The position numbers and the translations under genes were made by a program. A model generated the notes under the pieces. It saw only the letters and a list, made by a program, of their open reading frames with translations, had not been told where the DNA came from and did not search any database. Below, in pieces: positions 24,331-37,072 of a stretch of DNA of 64,000 bases. This stretch comes from Laguncularia racemosa. Its lineage: Eukaryota > Streptophyta > Magnoliopsida > Myrtales > Combretaceae. Positions within the stretch are counted from its first letter, which is position 1; the number at the start of each line of letters is the position of its first letter. Location: the NCBI GenBank assembly GCA_037954665.1, contig JBBMOL010000038.1, forward strand, positions 1,488,001 through 1,552,000, written 5' to 3'.

Positions 24331-24696
24331 ATGATTAATAATACTCCATTAGATTTGCTAAGTTTTTATCCGAAAATTGAAAGAACAGCTAGGCATTTAC
24401 GAAGAATAGTTTAGCAAATAGAAGGGGAATTAAGTCTCCTTTGAGATTTAAGGTAGAAGAGGTAAAGGATGAGTTGGAAATCATGGGTGATAAAAACTAA
24501 AATCAACTACAAACTATGTTCCATTACTCCAAATCCTCTTTAGTTAGAACTGACTTGAGTATTGTTAGACCACCTGTTGCTGACAACAACTTTCAAATTC
24601 AACCTCATATCATACAATGGTGCAACAGTTTGTCCAATTTGATGGATTACAAGATGAGGATCCCAATGCTCACATATCTAATTTCATGGAGATCTA
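24331..24696 (+). pseudogene. Gag of element C, part 1
   Basis: It starts MINNTPLDLLSFYPKIERTA, a family-like gag N-terminus, and continues through PPVADNNFQIQPH to a YLISWRSM/NFMEI stretch. There it is cut at 24696 by the insertion of D. It contains at least one stop (HLRRIV-stop). The next codons resume at 40390. Gag would form the particle shell, but this copy is defective. Confidence 0.75.
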
Positions 24697-26102
24697 TGAT
24701 AAGCGCTCAATTAGATATATATATTATATATATATATATATATATATTAAGTAGTGATTTTAACATGTTTTTCCCTTGATTTTAGCATGTTTTTGAAGAA
24801 TTTAAATTTTATTGAGTAATAATTTATTTTTAGGGCTTTGATGGATAGTGGAATTAAGAAGAAAGAAAATAAATCCAATTTTACTCAATTCAGAGCTAAA
24901 TCAAATAAGTTATGAAGATTTGAAGTTAGACATCGCACAAACATGACCATGTCCGGAACTTGTTGAGCTTGAAGCTTTACAAGTTTAGACACAAGCTCTA
25001 AACATGATCGTGTCTAAAGGTTGTGTATCTTTCTAATTTGATTGATTTAGACATGACCTACATATATGATCGTGTCTAAAGCCTTGTCTACTAGAATGTC
25101 ATGTTTTACACAATTTTGAGTTACAAATTAGACATGACTTAAAGTACAATCGTGTTGGCCTAACACATAGAGTTTTTTACACGCATTATATAAATAGAAG
25201 AGGATTTAACATAAAAAAAAAAGGAGGAGATATTTTAAAAATTGTTCTAGGGTTTTAGAGAGAGATAAGACAGCTACTTTTTTATACTTCAAGAAATTAG
25301 GGTTTTTCTTTGTTTTAATTGATTTTCTTAATGATGCATGTTCATACGTCATTGAAGAATTCGGTTTTCAATATGATTAGCACTTAAAATTTCCTTAATA
25401 TCTAGACTCGTGAAACCTAGGTTTATTATGTGACTGAGATTTCTATTTTATTATTCAATGACTTCTTATGTTTCTTGATTCATACATGTGTTTTTGATGT
25501 TTTGATTAGATTAATATTTTTAGGGTATCTTCTTATCTATTTGATATTATACGTCAAGATTGAGAAATCTAATGTATTATTAAATCTTGCATATTTGAAG
25601 AGAATTGATGTAATTTTAAAGGTAAATTATATAATTCTTTTGGATTTAATTAAATTGTTTATGGGAATCTGTTGTCTTTTTAATGCGATATTTGAATTAT
25701 GCTCTTGTGAAGATATTCAAATAGGTAATTTTAAGATTAGGGTTTAATAAGCTTAAGAAAGTTATTAAAATAAATTAGGAATTCCCCTAATAAATGAAAT
25801 TTAAGAAAGATTTGAATGCTTTTTGTTAATGTCATATAATAATTCCTAAGGGAAACAAAATCTAGATACTAATTTCACTATCTTGAAGTAAATTCTAAAC
25901 TACTTTACTTTCTTGTCTTTTAATAAAGTCTTAGTTCTTTAGTTAGTATTTTGTTATAGTTTTTTAGATCAATCAACTCTATAATTTACCAATTAGATAA
26001 TAGGGTGTAGGTTAGTAATAGTACTCATGATCTATGTGAGATGATATTCATATTTTTATGGATTATATTACAAAATTTGATAGATATACTTACCTCATAT
26101 CA
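24697..26102 (+). repeat. 5' LTR of element D
   Basis: It runs from TGATAAGCGC to CCTCATATCA, and a long TA run follows the start. It is collinear with 38993-40389. Palindrome variants such as acatgatcgtgt occur at 25002-25013. The 105-aa frame at 25430-25747 is LTR sequence that happens to be open. Confidence 0.85.
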
Positions 26103-26108
26103 AGTTTT

Positions 26109-26126
26109 TGGTATCATTGCCAAGAA
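26109..26126 (+). other. Primer-binding site of element D
   Basis: TGGTATCATTGCCAAGAA lies six bases after the LTR. It is a mutated version of the C site at 24224. Confidence 0.6.
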
Positions 26127-26210
26127 TTTCAATATTAAGAACACTAATCACTTTATTAATTTAACCATTTTTTTTTCTATTTCGTGCTTTATTTTTTCTT
26201 TATGTAGTGC

Positions 26211-27105
26211 ATGACAAAAAATACTCCATTAAACTTGCTCATTTTTTATTTGAAAATTAAAAGGACAACCAAGTAATTATGGAAAATAGTAGAGGAATTA
26301 AATCAAGGATCTTCTCTAAGAATTAAGGTAGAAGAGGATGAGAACAAGTTGGAAATCATGGGTGATGAAAACCAAAACCAATATCGAACTATGTTTGATT
26401 ACTCTAAACCCTCTTTAGTTGGAGTTGATTCAAGTATTGTTAGGCTATCTATTGTTGCTAATAACTTTCAAATTCAACCTCACACTAGACAAATGATGCA
26501 GTAGTTCATCCAGTTTCTGGATTGCAAGATGAGGACCCTAATGGTCACATATCTAACTTAACCTAAAGATTTGTGACACTTTTAAGATCAATGAAGCTTC
26601 AGATGATGCGATAAAATTGCGACTCTTTCCCTTTTCTCTAAGAGGTTGAGAAAAATAATGGCTGAACTCACTCCTAAGAGGATCTATCACTACTTTAGAT
26701 GATATAGCTCAAACGCTTTTAGGAAAATACTTTCCACTTGCTAAAACCACCGAACACTAAAAGGACATATCATCTTATGCTTAACTGGAGGCCAAAACCT
26801 TACATGACACCTGGGAGAGGTATAAGGAGTTATTGAGGAGATGCCCACATCATGGCCTACCACTCTGGATGCAGATTTAAACTTTCTACAATGGTTTGAA
26901 TTTATCAATAAGACAAACGATAGATGCTATTGCAAGAAGAACATTGAATGCTAAGAAACCTAAAGAGGTTTAATCTTTAATTGAGGACATGGTTATGAAC
27001 AGTTCTCAATGGGAAGGTGCCAGGGTGAAGAACAAAGTAGTGGGCATCTACGAAGTAGATGTGGTGACAATCTTAACCAATAAGGTTGATGCCATTAGTA
27101 GAAAG
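26211..27105 (+). pseudogene. Gag of element D, part 1
   Basis: It starts MTKNTPLNLLIFY, then shows NNFQIQPHTRQMMQ, LRLFPFSLRG, WLNSLLRGSITTLDDIAQTL, YFPLAKTTEH, ERYKELLRRCPHHGLPLWMQ, TFYNGLNLSIRQTIDA and NSSQWEGARVKNKV in order. This is the retrotransposon gag core of Athila/Tat elements. Several stops and frame changes break it. It is interrupted at 27105 by insertion 1 and continues at 30199. Confidence 0.8.
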
Positions 27106-30100
27106 TGTAAAATCTACAAAATTTTAGTTGTGTATAATATTGGAATAATTAAAAGATTGTACTAAAAGCCTTAAACACACTATGTATAAAACTATAATAA
27201 AAGAAATAATCACACAAAGAGTAAACCATGAGAAATTATTGATTAAACAATAAAATAAATTAAAATTATAGAGTTAGGATTTTCAAATAGGAATTTTAAG
27301 TAAATATTTACGCTCGAAATAATCAAATTAGCTTAAACGTAAAATTTCATAATAAAATGCTAAATCTTAAATTTTATCGATGACGTCGCGCACGCAAAAG
27401 TACACTAAAAATTTCAAAACCCTAATTATAATAAAGTATTAATTAATAATAATAATAATAAGACACACACACACATATATATATACGCTAGACCATGGAG
27501 GACCCATGGCCACATAAAGCAACAAAAAAAAAAGGAAAGAAAAAGAGAGAGTCAGAGAGGAGACAGAGACGAGAAAGAACAAGGCGAGACGAGGAAATGA
27601 AAAGAAAGAAAAAGGAAAAAGCAAACAAAAAAAAAATCATATCTCACACATACAATCTCTGATCGATGATCTGAGATCACCAACGTGTTTTTCGAGGTAA
27701 GTGCAACTCAACTAGACTAATTTTTCATGAAATGGATGTAATTTCTAAAAGTTGTGTACAAAGAACAAATATGTATAAAAATTAGTATTTTTCCTAAAAC
27801 TAGTTGTGATGGTTAGAGAAATACTAGGTAAAGTGATCTAGACCATGTATAGCATGTAATAATTTATTTTTGCCTAATTTTTTAGGTGAAGAAAATTTTG
27901 GCCTGGAGATACTCGAAAACTATTTCGATTAAACCTCGAGAAAATGAGATTAATGTGAGTAGGACTCTATGATGTATTGCATTAGGTATATATTTGTTGT
28001 TTATGTGTGCTTTGTTGTGAATTCGTGTTGTCGTATATATATATATATATGTAATAGGTGTTGAACATGTTCCATTTTTGCTTATTGTGAAAGAGGAATA
28101 GATATATCTATATATGTAATAGGTGCTGGACAAGCTGTGGAGCCCTAATGCTTTCCATTGCTGCTGCCATGAATGGGGTCATATATATATATGTTTGTTA
28201 GTTGCTGTACCAATATATATATATATAAATGTCTATACGCTGGCTGCCGTAAAGGATTATATGTGTATATGTATATGATGTTTGGAGGCTAGAAGAATAC
28301 CTACTGGGACATTGAAGTTACCATGGAAATATTATGTGTATATGTTTATATGTGCACCCTGTTAGATTTGGAAGCTAGTTTGGAAATGTTATATATGTAT
28401 ATGTTTATATGTGGGATGAAGAAAGTGGAAATGGAAATTCAACTTGAGTATGTGGGTTATAAGATGAAATGGAGGTGGGAGTTAGAATTATATTGATGTT
28501 GGTCTTCTTATGAGCTTGTGGGTATGGGAATTTGGAAGGAGGGTGGAAATCCATGATTTAGGAGGTGAAATAACATGTATGTAGACATGTATTAGCATAT
28601 AGGTGTTGGATCTCTATTCCCTAGTGAATATGCTTAGTTTTGCTAGTAAGAGTAATGGAAGATGACATGGTATATGCATTGTTGACGCTTGTAGAGATTA
28701 ATGAGTAGATTATAGATAAATGTTGGCATAGAGAGTGTTGGGGGTATAGACTAGAAAGAAGAGAGTCTAAGGAGCCGGTCTAAACTATAAGTATATGCAT
28801 ACATCACAAGTTAAAAAGGAGGAGTTAAGTCACCAATAACCTAAGTCCTTATTGTCATAGCTATATATGTTAGGTGTAAGTTAGATAGAAGTATAAGATG
28901 TCAGAATGGATATAAGTCGTAGAGATATAGGGCATATAGGTGTAGGGGAGAAAGGTACTCATAGTCGACCATAAACTATAATCATAATCCTTACATCGCA
29001 ATATGTAATGATAAGGGATGGATGGAAGTCTAACTTAAGTCTTGTGTGTCATAGGTACATATGTATATATCTATGGACAAGACATGTAACAATAATCATA
29101 AGTAGAAGTTCCTTGTTGGATAACTTCTTGTTTGATTCTACGAATGTGCCTTGCTATGTGAAATCATTGCATGTGTTCTAGATGGAAGGCATAAGATGTT
29201 AACATGATAGTCGCTTGAATATGTGCTTAACATTAGATGATCACCTTAAAACCTCAACTAATTTTTAAACCTAACTAAAAACTGACATGCATTGCACGAA
29301 CATTGCATGAAATTGAAGGCAATCATTGCTACAAGGCTTGCCAGAAGTAATTAGAGAATTACTATTCTGCCAAGTGCGAACTAAGTGATTAGGGGATTGT
29401 CACGCCTTGATAGTTCTAAGTCCAATTGGTCTTTGAGGGTGTTGCTCCAACTGTGCAAAGACACGGGAGCATGGCTTTGACTGATGCAAAGACACAGGAG
29501 CATTCAATATTAAAGTAAAGATATTATAATTATCAAAGTGATAAGATAATTAAATTAGGTAATGAAACCTGGACACTGATGGTGGCTTCGGAATCCCCAG
29601 CCCAAGGTTAAGGGGGACATAAACCCTACACTTCACATCGGTTATGGAAAGACCACGTGAGATGCTGCATTCATGTGATTGTTTATGCATAGCACTTGTT
29701 TGTTAACTTACTTGAATTTGTTTGTGTTTGTTGCAACACTGAGAGATTGCACTCCTATCTCACTAGGCTATTAGCTCACCCCTCCATAGACTATTTTATA
29801 GGTAAAAATTATAAAATCTTAGGATGGGATAAGATGTGAAGTGTTGAGAGTTTTTGGAAGCCAAGAACAATAAAGTAAGAATTGTAAATGTTAGACTATT
29901 TAGATTAAATGTTATTTTTAGCACCTTGATGTAAGAATTGAAATTATGAGACTTAGGATTTTATTCCATTTACTAGTTGGTAGGGGATATCGATTCTCTA
30001 CAATTATGGTTGACCGTAGGATATGGAATCCATAGTTATATTTTATTATGTAATTATATGTACTATGATTAGTCGTAAATGTAATTATTTACTTAAGATC

Positions 30101-30198
30101 TTATAATCTCTAGCTTGTAAGATGATTATCATGTAACAGGTGCACACGTGCTATGATAATTTTAGCGAAAACTTCCAGGCCCCCTTTGGGCCGTAATA
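27106..30198 (+). mobile_element. Long LTR-type insertion 1 (probable solo LTR) in gag of D
   Basis: It starts TGTAAAATCT and ends GGGCCGTAATA, flanked by GAAAG direct repeats (27101-27105 and 30199-30203). No protein domains are seen over 3.1 kb. Its start (27106-27360) and last 900 bases (about 29290-30198) are homologous to the start and end of insertion 2, in the same orientation. The purine-rich stretch at 27515-27620, with TA-rich DNA just before it, could be a promoter region. A CACGTG box lies at 30145-30150. The TG start, 5-bp duplication and lack of an internal second copy of the start suggest a solo LTR of a long-LTR element. A non-coding LARD-like element is an alternative. Confidence 0.6.
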
Positions 30199-31510
30199 GA
30201 AAGTTGGATGCACTTTCAGTTAGTCCTAAGTGCAACTCAAGTGAAGTTGATGTAGAGAATCAATGAGAGCAAGTAGACTATTTAGGAAACTTCTCTTGGC
30301 TACAAAACAACCCCTATAGTAATACCTACAATTTGAGATGGAGAAATCATTTGAGTTTCTCTTGGAGTAACTAGAATCAAAATTAACAAAGAATGAACTT
30401 GCCTCTCTTAAGATTTTAGAGACTCCCACCACATGAAGAGAGATCAAGTTTGGAAGAACTTTTAACTAAATATATTCAAACTAATGAGGCTAGTATAAAA
30501 GTTTCTTTAAGGAATCAAGAAGCCTCCATCCATAACTTGCAAAGATAATGGTTAGAAGACAATAAGGAACACTACTAAGAAACACCAAGATTAACCCTAT
30601 AGAACATGTGTGAAAACATTGCAGGTTGAACAGAAAGCTATAAAAGGGTCAACAAGCAATGAAAAGGAAGTTAAAGAAAAAGAAAGTAAAGAGCCACAAA
30701 AAGTGAAGGAATACAAACCACCTATACTTTATCTTAAATTCCTTAAGAAGGATCACTTTAACAAACAATCTAGTAAGTTCCTTAAAATTTTTAAGTAGTT
30801 ACATATTAACTTACCTTTTGTTGATGTTTTACCACAGATGCCTAAGTATGCTAAGTACTTGAAGGAACTACTCTCAAACAAGAGGAAGTTAGAAGAGATA
30901 TCAACTACGACATTTAATGAGGAATGCTCTACGTTGATGTAAAAGAAGTTGCCATAAAAATTGAAGGATCTAAAGAGTTTTACTCTACCTTGTCTTATTG
31001 GCAATTTATCAATAAATGGAACTTTAACTGAACTATGTACAAGTATAAATTTAATACCACATTATTTGTTTAAAAGTTAAGATTAAGGAACCCTAAATAA
31101 ACACATATGAGCATTTAATTAACTGATAGGTCTGTTAAGTACCCCATTGGCATTATTGAGGGTGTGTTGGTTAAGGTAGGTATATTTATTTTTCTAGTGG
31201 ACTTTGTAATCCTAGATATAAAGGAAGATATTGAAGCACCACTAATTTTAGGTCGACCTTTCCTAGCTACTTCTAAGGTAGTTATAGATGTAGAAAATTA
31301 AATGTTAACTCTAAAAGTTGGGAATAAACAAATAACTTTTAAGATGTCTAGCATGATTCAACAACCCCCTAAGAGTAACAATATCTACTATTTCTTAAAT
31401 ACATCTAACTTACTTGGATCTACTTATGTGTAGGATGGTATTTATACAAATCCATTTCCACAACATTACACTCATGGCATGAAAAAGGATCTAGATAAAT
31501 TCACGTAAGT
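30199..31510 (+). pseudogene. Gag end and protease of element D
   Basis: Gag resumes with KLDAL-like codons. An EKEVKEKESKEPQKVKEYKP linker (30610-30798) and the FLKKDHFNKQSSKFLKIFK segment follow. The protease part includes LPCLIGNLSIN and LCTSINLIPHYLF, where intact relatives have DLGASINLMP. The catalytic Asp-Leu/Thr-Gly is lost. LSKNAL-type codons end near 31510. It matches 45180-46585 of element C domain by domain. No RT follows. Confidence 0.75.
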
Positions 31511-31724
31511 TAAGAGCCAAAATTCTCATGGTTGTCTACCTAACTAGAAAAAGATAAGTGCATCGAGCTAATGACATTAAACAAAAGCACTTCTTGGGAG
31601 GTAACCCAAGTTTAATATTTTATTTTATTAACTTTCTTAGTTTAATTTAATTTAATTAGATTTATTTTTATTTTTACACCTAGTTAAAAAAAAAAGAAAA
31701 GAAAAGTAAGTCACAATTTTTATG

Positions 31725-32130
31725 AGTTTGACACGACCACTAACACAGTCATATCAACAGGTGTGTTAAAATGCTATCGTTCTTCAGATATAACATGACC
31801 AGTAAACACAAGCATATCAAAGTCGTGTCAAAATCAACTATAGAAGTTTTTTCTCACAAAGAGTTACATGATCATTAAACACGATCTTATCATAGTTGTA
31901 TTCAAACATCTAGAGAATATAAATTTTCATAGAGAGTTACATGACCATTAGATATGATTGTGTCATAGTCATGTCAAAGCATCTAACGAAGGTCAATTTG
32001 TATGGAGAGTTACATGACCTTTAGACACGGTTGTGTCTAAGGTCATATTAGGTGTGTCCTTATAGAAAGTTACATGGTATTTAGGCATGACCGTGTTGAC
32101 TTTGAATCCGCTATCTTAAGCACATAGACA
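31725..32130 (+). repeat. 3' tandem array of element D (ACACG-type units)
   Basis: About six degenerate units of roughly 60-70 bp share the pattern 'gagttacatgacc.ttagacacg.ttgtgtc...gtcatgtc'. The clearest palindrome, ACACGGTTGTGT, is at 32025-32036. An equivalent array sits at the same place in C (46750-47150), so it is part of the family's architecture rather than a random repeat. Confidence 0.7.
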
Positions 32131-32925
32131 TGAGGAAATGAGGAGATTCTGATCATGATTGTAGTCAGTAGTTTCTTTTTATTTTTTATTTTTTTATGTA
32201 CTAGTGAGACTAATATGACTTTCTAAATTAGATAGTAACAATTTTTTTTTTCTTTTCTTTCAACTATTTTTTTTTTTTAGTTTCTATTCCTCTTTACCTT
32301 TTTGTAGCTTTACATCTTTAAGAGCATTCAAGAACAACCATTGTACATGTTGAGCTCCTTTTGCAATGGAATAGATACCATGTTTAGGGAAGTATTGGTT
32401 CTTTTCTTCACTACCTTCCTCAATTGTCTTGTGTTTTCATTGATTCTTATTTTGTTCATTTTTCTTTTTGTTTGTACATTGAGAACACTATTCGATTTAA
32501 AGTGTAGGGAAGGGAGTTCTAATTGTGTAGTTATTTATGAAATATTTTTTTTTTAACCTAAAAATCATAAAGTTAACTTGCAATTTTGAAAAAAGAAAAA
32601 AACTATTTGGGTGGCATAGAACACTTGATCAAAGTTTTAAACTTGAAGATTTAGAAATTTAAATAACATCACTAATTAAGAATTAGTCATGGCTTTCTTT
32701 TTACTTTACTTTGACGTATATTTTTTCCCTTTTGATATTTTTAGAGCACTATAATCCTTGATAAGTAAATAGTTGATGCTTATCCTTTAAAAATTTCTTG
32801 AAAAATCAACATGGTTAAAGATGAAATAAATAAGTAAATTGAATAAAGTTTGGCTATGGGCTTTATTGACTCAAGTAATTAAGCCTACAGGGTGCATCGT
32901 TTGTGTGAAATAACACTTATTAACT

Positions 32926-35900
32926 TGTAAAGTCCTAAAAAAATTAAAAAATTATATGAAAATTTAAAGAAAATAAATAGAATAGTAAATACTTCTAGGT
33001 CGGGGTAGCGAGAGGAACAAATTTGTAATATTAAAAACTTTGAAAAATATACGATAAAAATTCAAATATTGCAACGCATAAATATTATCTCAATAAATTT
33101 GCGATAATAATAGGTTTTAAAAATAAAACAAGTAGAAGAATAAATTCTCCAAAACACAAATTTCAAACAATATTAGGATACATAATGAAATTAATTTAAA
33201 TTATAAATCTAAGAATTTTAAATGAAAATTTAGAGAAAATATTTATATTTGACATAATTAGATTAGGTTAGACATGAGCTTTTGTAATAAATTGCTAAAA
33301 ATATAAAATTTAAATATATTTTTATACGCGAGCAGAATAATAAAATAGGAATATGACAATATAAAATAATATATATATATATATAGCTGTAAAAAAAAAA
33401 AAAGAAAGAAAGAAAATTTTTCAAATCTGCTGCAACATCCTCTCGCCAGATGTGACGTAAGGCGACGTAGCAGTAGGCCGGTCCTGTCCTCCTGTCCTTC
33501 CCTTTCTTTTCTTTTCTTTCTTCTTCTTCTCCCTCTATCTTCTTCACTCTTTCTTCCTTTTCTTTCCCACCTTCTTCCTCTTCGTTCCTTTTTCTTTCCT
33601 CCTGCGTGGTGTCTTCCCTTCTCGGTCGCCCCTGCCCCATGTTCCCTCCTTCTTCCCGCTCCCACTTCGACTCCACGGTTACAACAATGACGACTACGAT
33701 GGCGGCCCCGACGACAACGATGACTACAACAATAGCGATAACTACAACGGCTATAATGACTTAGCAATGACATGGCGACGATAGCAAGGGCAAACACAAT
33801 GAACCGTAGCAGCAACGACCCAGCAATGACAACAACGATGGACAACAGCCATCCACACGATACAAGCATGCTGCTACCTTTATGGATGAAGAAGTTTACA
33901 TAACCGGTAGAAGCCACAAGGGTCGCTGCTTATCTGATATGCAAGTCATGTTGTGGTCCTCGGCAAAACAAACCCCTACTCGTTGGTGGCCATTCCAAAA
34001 GCTCTTCGGACAACGTCCAAGCGAGGTTCACCAATCGGAAACTGCGATGATGTAGCTGCGGATGCTCAGGTTAGTGGGTGCTAAAGGAGGTGCACGGTGG
34101 GTGGCTGAGTGCGTGGTATATGGGAAGGAAGACGACAACAATGATGGCGATGACCCAACAGCGGCAGCAAGCTGTTGCAGTGGGAAAGTGGAGAAGGGAA
34201 TCCTTTGTGTAGGCCAAACAGTTGTGCCAGTATGGTGTGAGTGGCAGTGGTGACAAGGATGGTGAATTGTCCTACGAGGATGACGTGATTCCAATGAAGA
34301 GCAACTTGTTTTGGAAGCTCAAACTTCGGTAGCCACTGAAGAATCGAAGGCTGCGGTTTCGAATAAAGGGAGAAGGAGCAAGGGTGTTTGTATATGTGTG
34401 TGGCGGTGTGCGGGATGTATGAGGATGTGTGTATATGTATATGTGATGATGTGTGGTGTGTGCAAGGATGTATGTATGTGTATGTGATGGTAGGCGGTGT
34501 ATGTAAGGATGTGTGTATGTGTATGTGATGGTGTGTGGTTTGTGAGGGTGTATATGTATGTGTAGGGAAGGAGGAGCCGAGTGTGTAGCGCATGTAAGTA
34601 TGTGCGTACATACATGAGGTGATGTAGGGTGTGCGGTATGTGTGTGTATATTAATTGTGTGTAGTGTATGTGGTATGTGTGTATGTGTAGGGATGATATG
34701 TGGTGTGTGCGAAATAGGAGTATGCAAATGAATGGTGTGTAGTATGTGCAATTTGAGTGTGTGTGTGTGTGTAGATGTTGTGTGGCATGTGAGGGTGTGT
34801 GTGTGTATGTGTATGGAAGGTGTAGGATGTATGGAGTATATGTATAGGTATATGGAAGGTGTGGGGTGTGCTGTACATGTGTGTATATGGATTGTGTGTG
34901 GAGTATGTGGTATGTGTGTATATGTATAGAAGATGTGTAGTGTGTGGGTATGTGTGTATGTATATGGAAGGAGTGGTGTGTGTGGGTATGTGTGTATGTA
35001 TAGGGAAGGTGTGGTGTATGTGAGTATGTATGTATGTGTATGAAATGGTGTGTGGTGTATAGACATGTATGTGTGGTAATGGAAGATGAGTGTGGTGTAT
35101 GTGGGTATGTGTGTATGTGTATGGAAGGTGTATAGTGTGTGCGAAGTATGTGGGTGCGTGTGTATTGGTGGTGTGAGGTGTATGTGGAGTATGTGTGTAA
35201 GTGTATGAGATGGTGTGTGGTGTGGGCATATGTGTATGTGTATGGGAGGTGTATAGTATGTGGGTAAGTATGTATTGGTGGTGTGAGATGTATGCTAAGC
35301 ATGTGTGTATGTGTACGTATTTGGGGTGTGAGATGTAAGTGGAGTATATGTGTATATGTGTGTCAGTGGTGTGAGATGTGAATGGAGTATGTGTGTATAT
35401 GTGCACTAGTGGTGTATGTGTGTGTATGTGGACTTAAGGAGAAAGGAGGATAAGAAAGTGCAGTTGTGTATACATGTAATTAGGTGTATGGAATGGTTAT
35501 GTGTATGTATGTGTAGGTGCATGCGTGGTATGCGAAATGTGTATGTATATAGAGAAGAGTATGTCGGTGTGTGGAAAGGTTGGTGTATGTATGATAATGG
35601 AAGCGTGAGTGAGAATGAAAACTAGTAGAAAGGATAGGAAACCTTGTAGGTAGAAATATCAACAAAGGAGAGAAGAAAGGAGGTGAAACAAAACCTTTAA
35701 GAACTACTAAATCCTACAAGTTGTCCTACAAGTAGTCCGTTGGAAAATATTAAAGACAAATTGATAAATGAAAGGTTCAAAGATGCTTCATGTAAAGAAG
35801 AGGCATTTATGTTAGTGTAGGTGGTGAAGGAAATGATTCAACCAACGTCTAAAATGATGGCCTGAGGGATATTTGGAATGAAATGGATTTCACAATGGAT

Positions 35901-37037
35901 TGTTCAAAGGATATTGAGGAAGAACATTCTTCGCTAAATACCCTAATGTAAGACCTTTAGTTATCCTTTCCAAGGGTATCTTACATACACAGAAGAAAGA
36001 ATTCCAAATTTGGCAGGTCGAAGACATTCCATTGCTTGACTTCTACACATGGAAAGTAGATAGTCGATCACAGCAACTTGAGGTGTTGGAAGCAATGATT
36101 CGTAGGAAGGTCGTTCCTTTTGGAACCCTGTATCAGAATCACGCTAAAGAACTGTTCAACAGTTTAAATCTTGTTCGCCCGAAGCTCCATAAGGAGGAAA
36201 CTTCACACCTTGCCATCAAACGCATAACGTGTGGGGTACACATATCAGGTGCTAAGAAACTACCAAAGTCAAGTGGAGATGTTGCCTTTTATGGTTTAGT
36301 TGAGGAAGCATTGTAGAAGGACACTAATTCCAAGAGGGAAGTAAAGGGGTAACCATTGGAATCACTCGACTCCGGCTAGGACTATGACACCCTAAACAGG
36401 TGAGTGTGAAACTTAATGATATGCTACAATGTTGTGTTGTGTGTTGATATGCTATGTATGTGAATTCATTTTCTTTGTTGTAGTTGCGTTTGAATGTGAT
36501 TCATGTTAAGTTAAGTCATATAGTGGGGTTAAATGAGTTTAGGAAATAAGTTATAAAGAAATTGGTAGTTAGATAGGTTAAGGATGAATATTGTTTAAAG
36601 GATGTAGAGGATAGAATGGTTTGAGGGTTTAGATGTCATTACCTTAACGATAGCACTTAGTACCATATTGCTAGTGTTATTACTATCGGCTTAACCCATG
36701 ATTCAAAATTATTTTCTTTAAACTAAACCAAAATATAGAAACCTAACTTTTCCTTCTATAACTACCGAGTAGGTGTGCATAGCTATAATAGGATATATAA
36801 ATATCATTATGTATGCATATCGGAGTTTACTTCTGAATATGTACATATGCTTAGGCAAACCTATTTTCGTATTATATCTATAGAATACACATGAAAATAA
36901 CTATACAAATCATGAGTGTAACTTTGATTTTACAACTTAACAATTATATAATCTTGCCCTTTTAAGTAAGCGAGGGGAGGTATCTAGTAAGTGGTCCTCT
37001 AGTTAAAGCTATGTTACGAACCTATATATATGTGTAG

Positions 37038-37072
<35 letters not shown>

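Noticed and set aside
25430..25747. 105-codon frame
   Set aside because: Entirely within the 5' LTR of D and hydrophobic by composition; the homologous LTRs have stops there.
33258..33917. 219-codon minus-strand frame with an Arg/Glu-rich middle
   Set aside because: Built from triplet and polypurine low-complexity DNA inside insertion 2, with an overlapping frame equally open and no domain seen.
34081..35406. Four long overlapping His/Thr/Tyr-rich frames on the minus strand
   Set aside because: They lie in the GT minisatellite. The C-poor strand gives a stop-free complement in several frames at once, which is composition rather than coding.
36032..36316. 94-codon frame inside insertion 2
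   Set aside because: No recognisable domain, no start context or counterpart in insertion 1. Kept only as a remark under the insertion.
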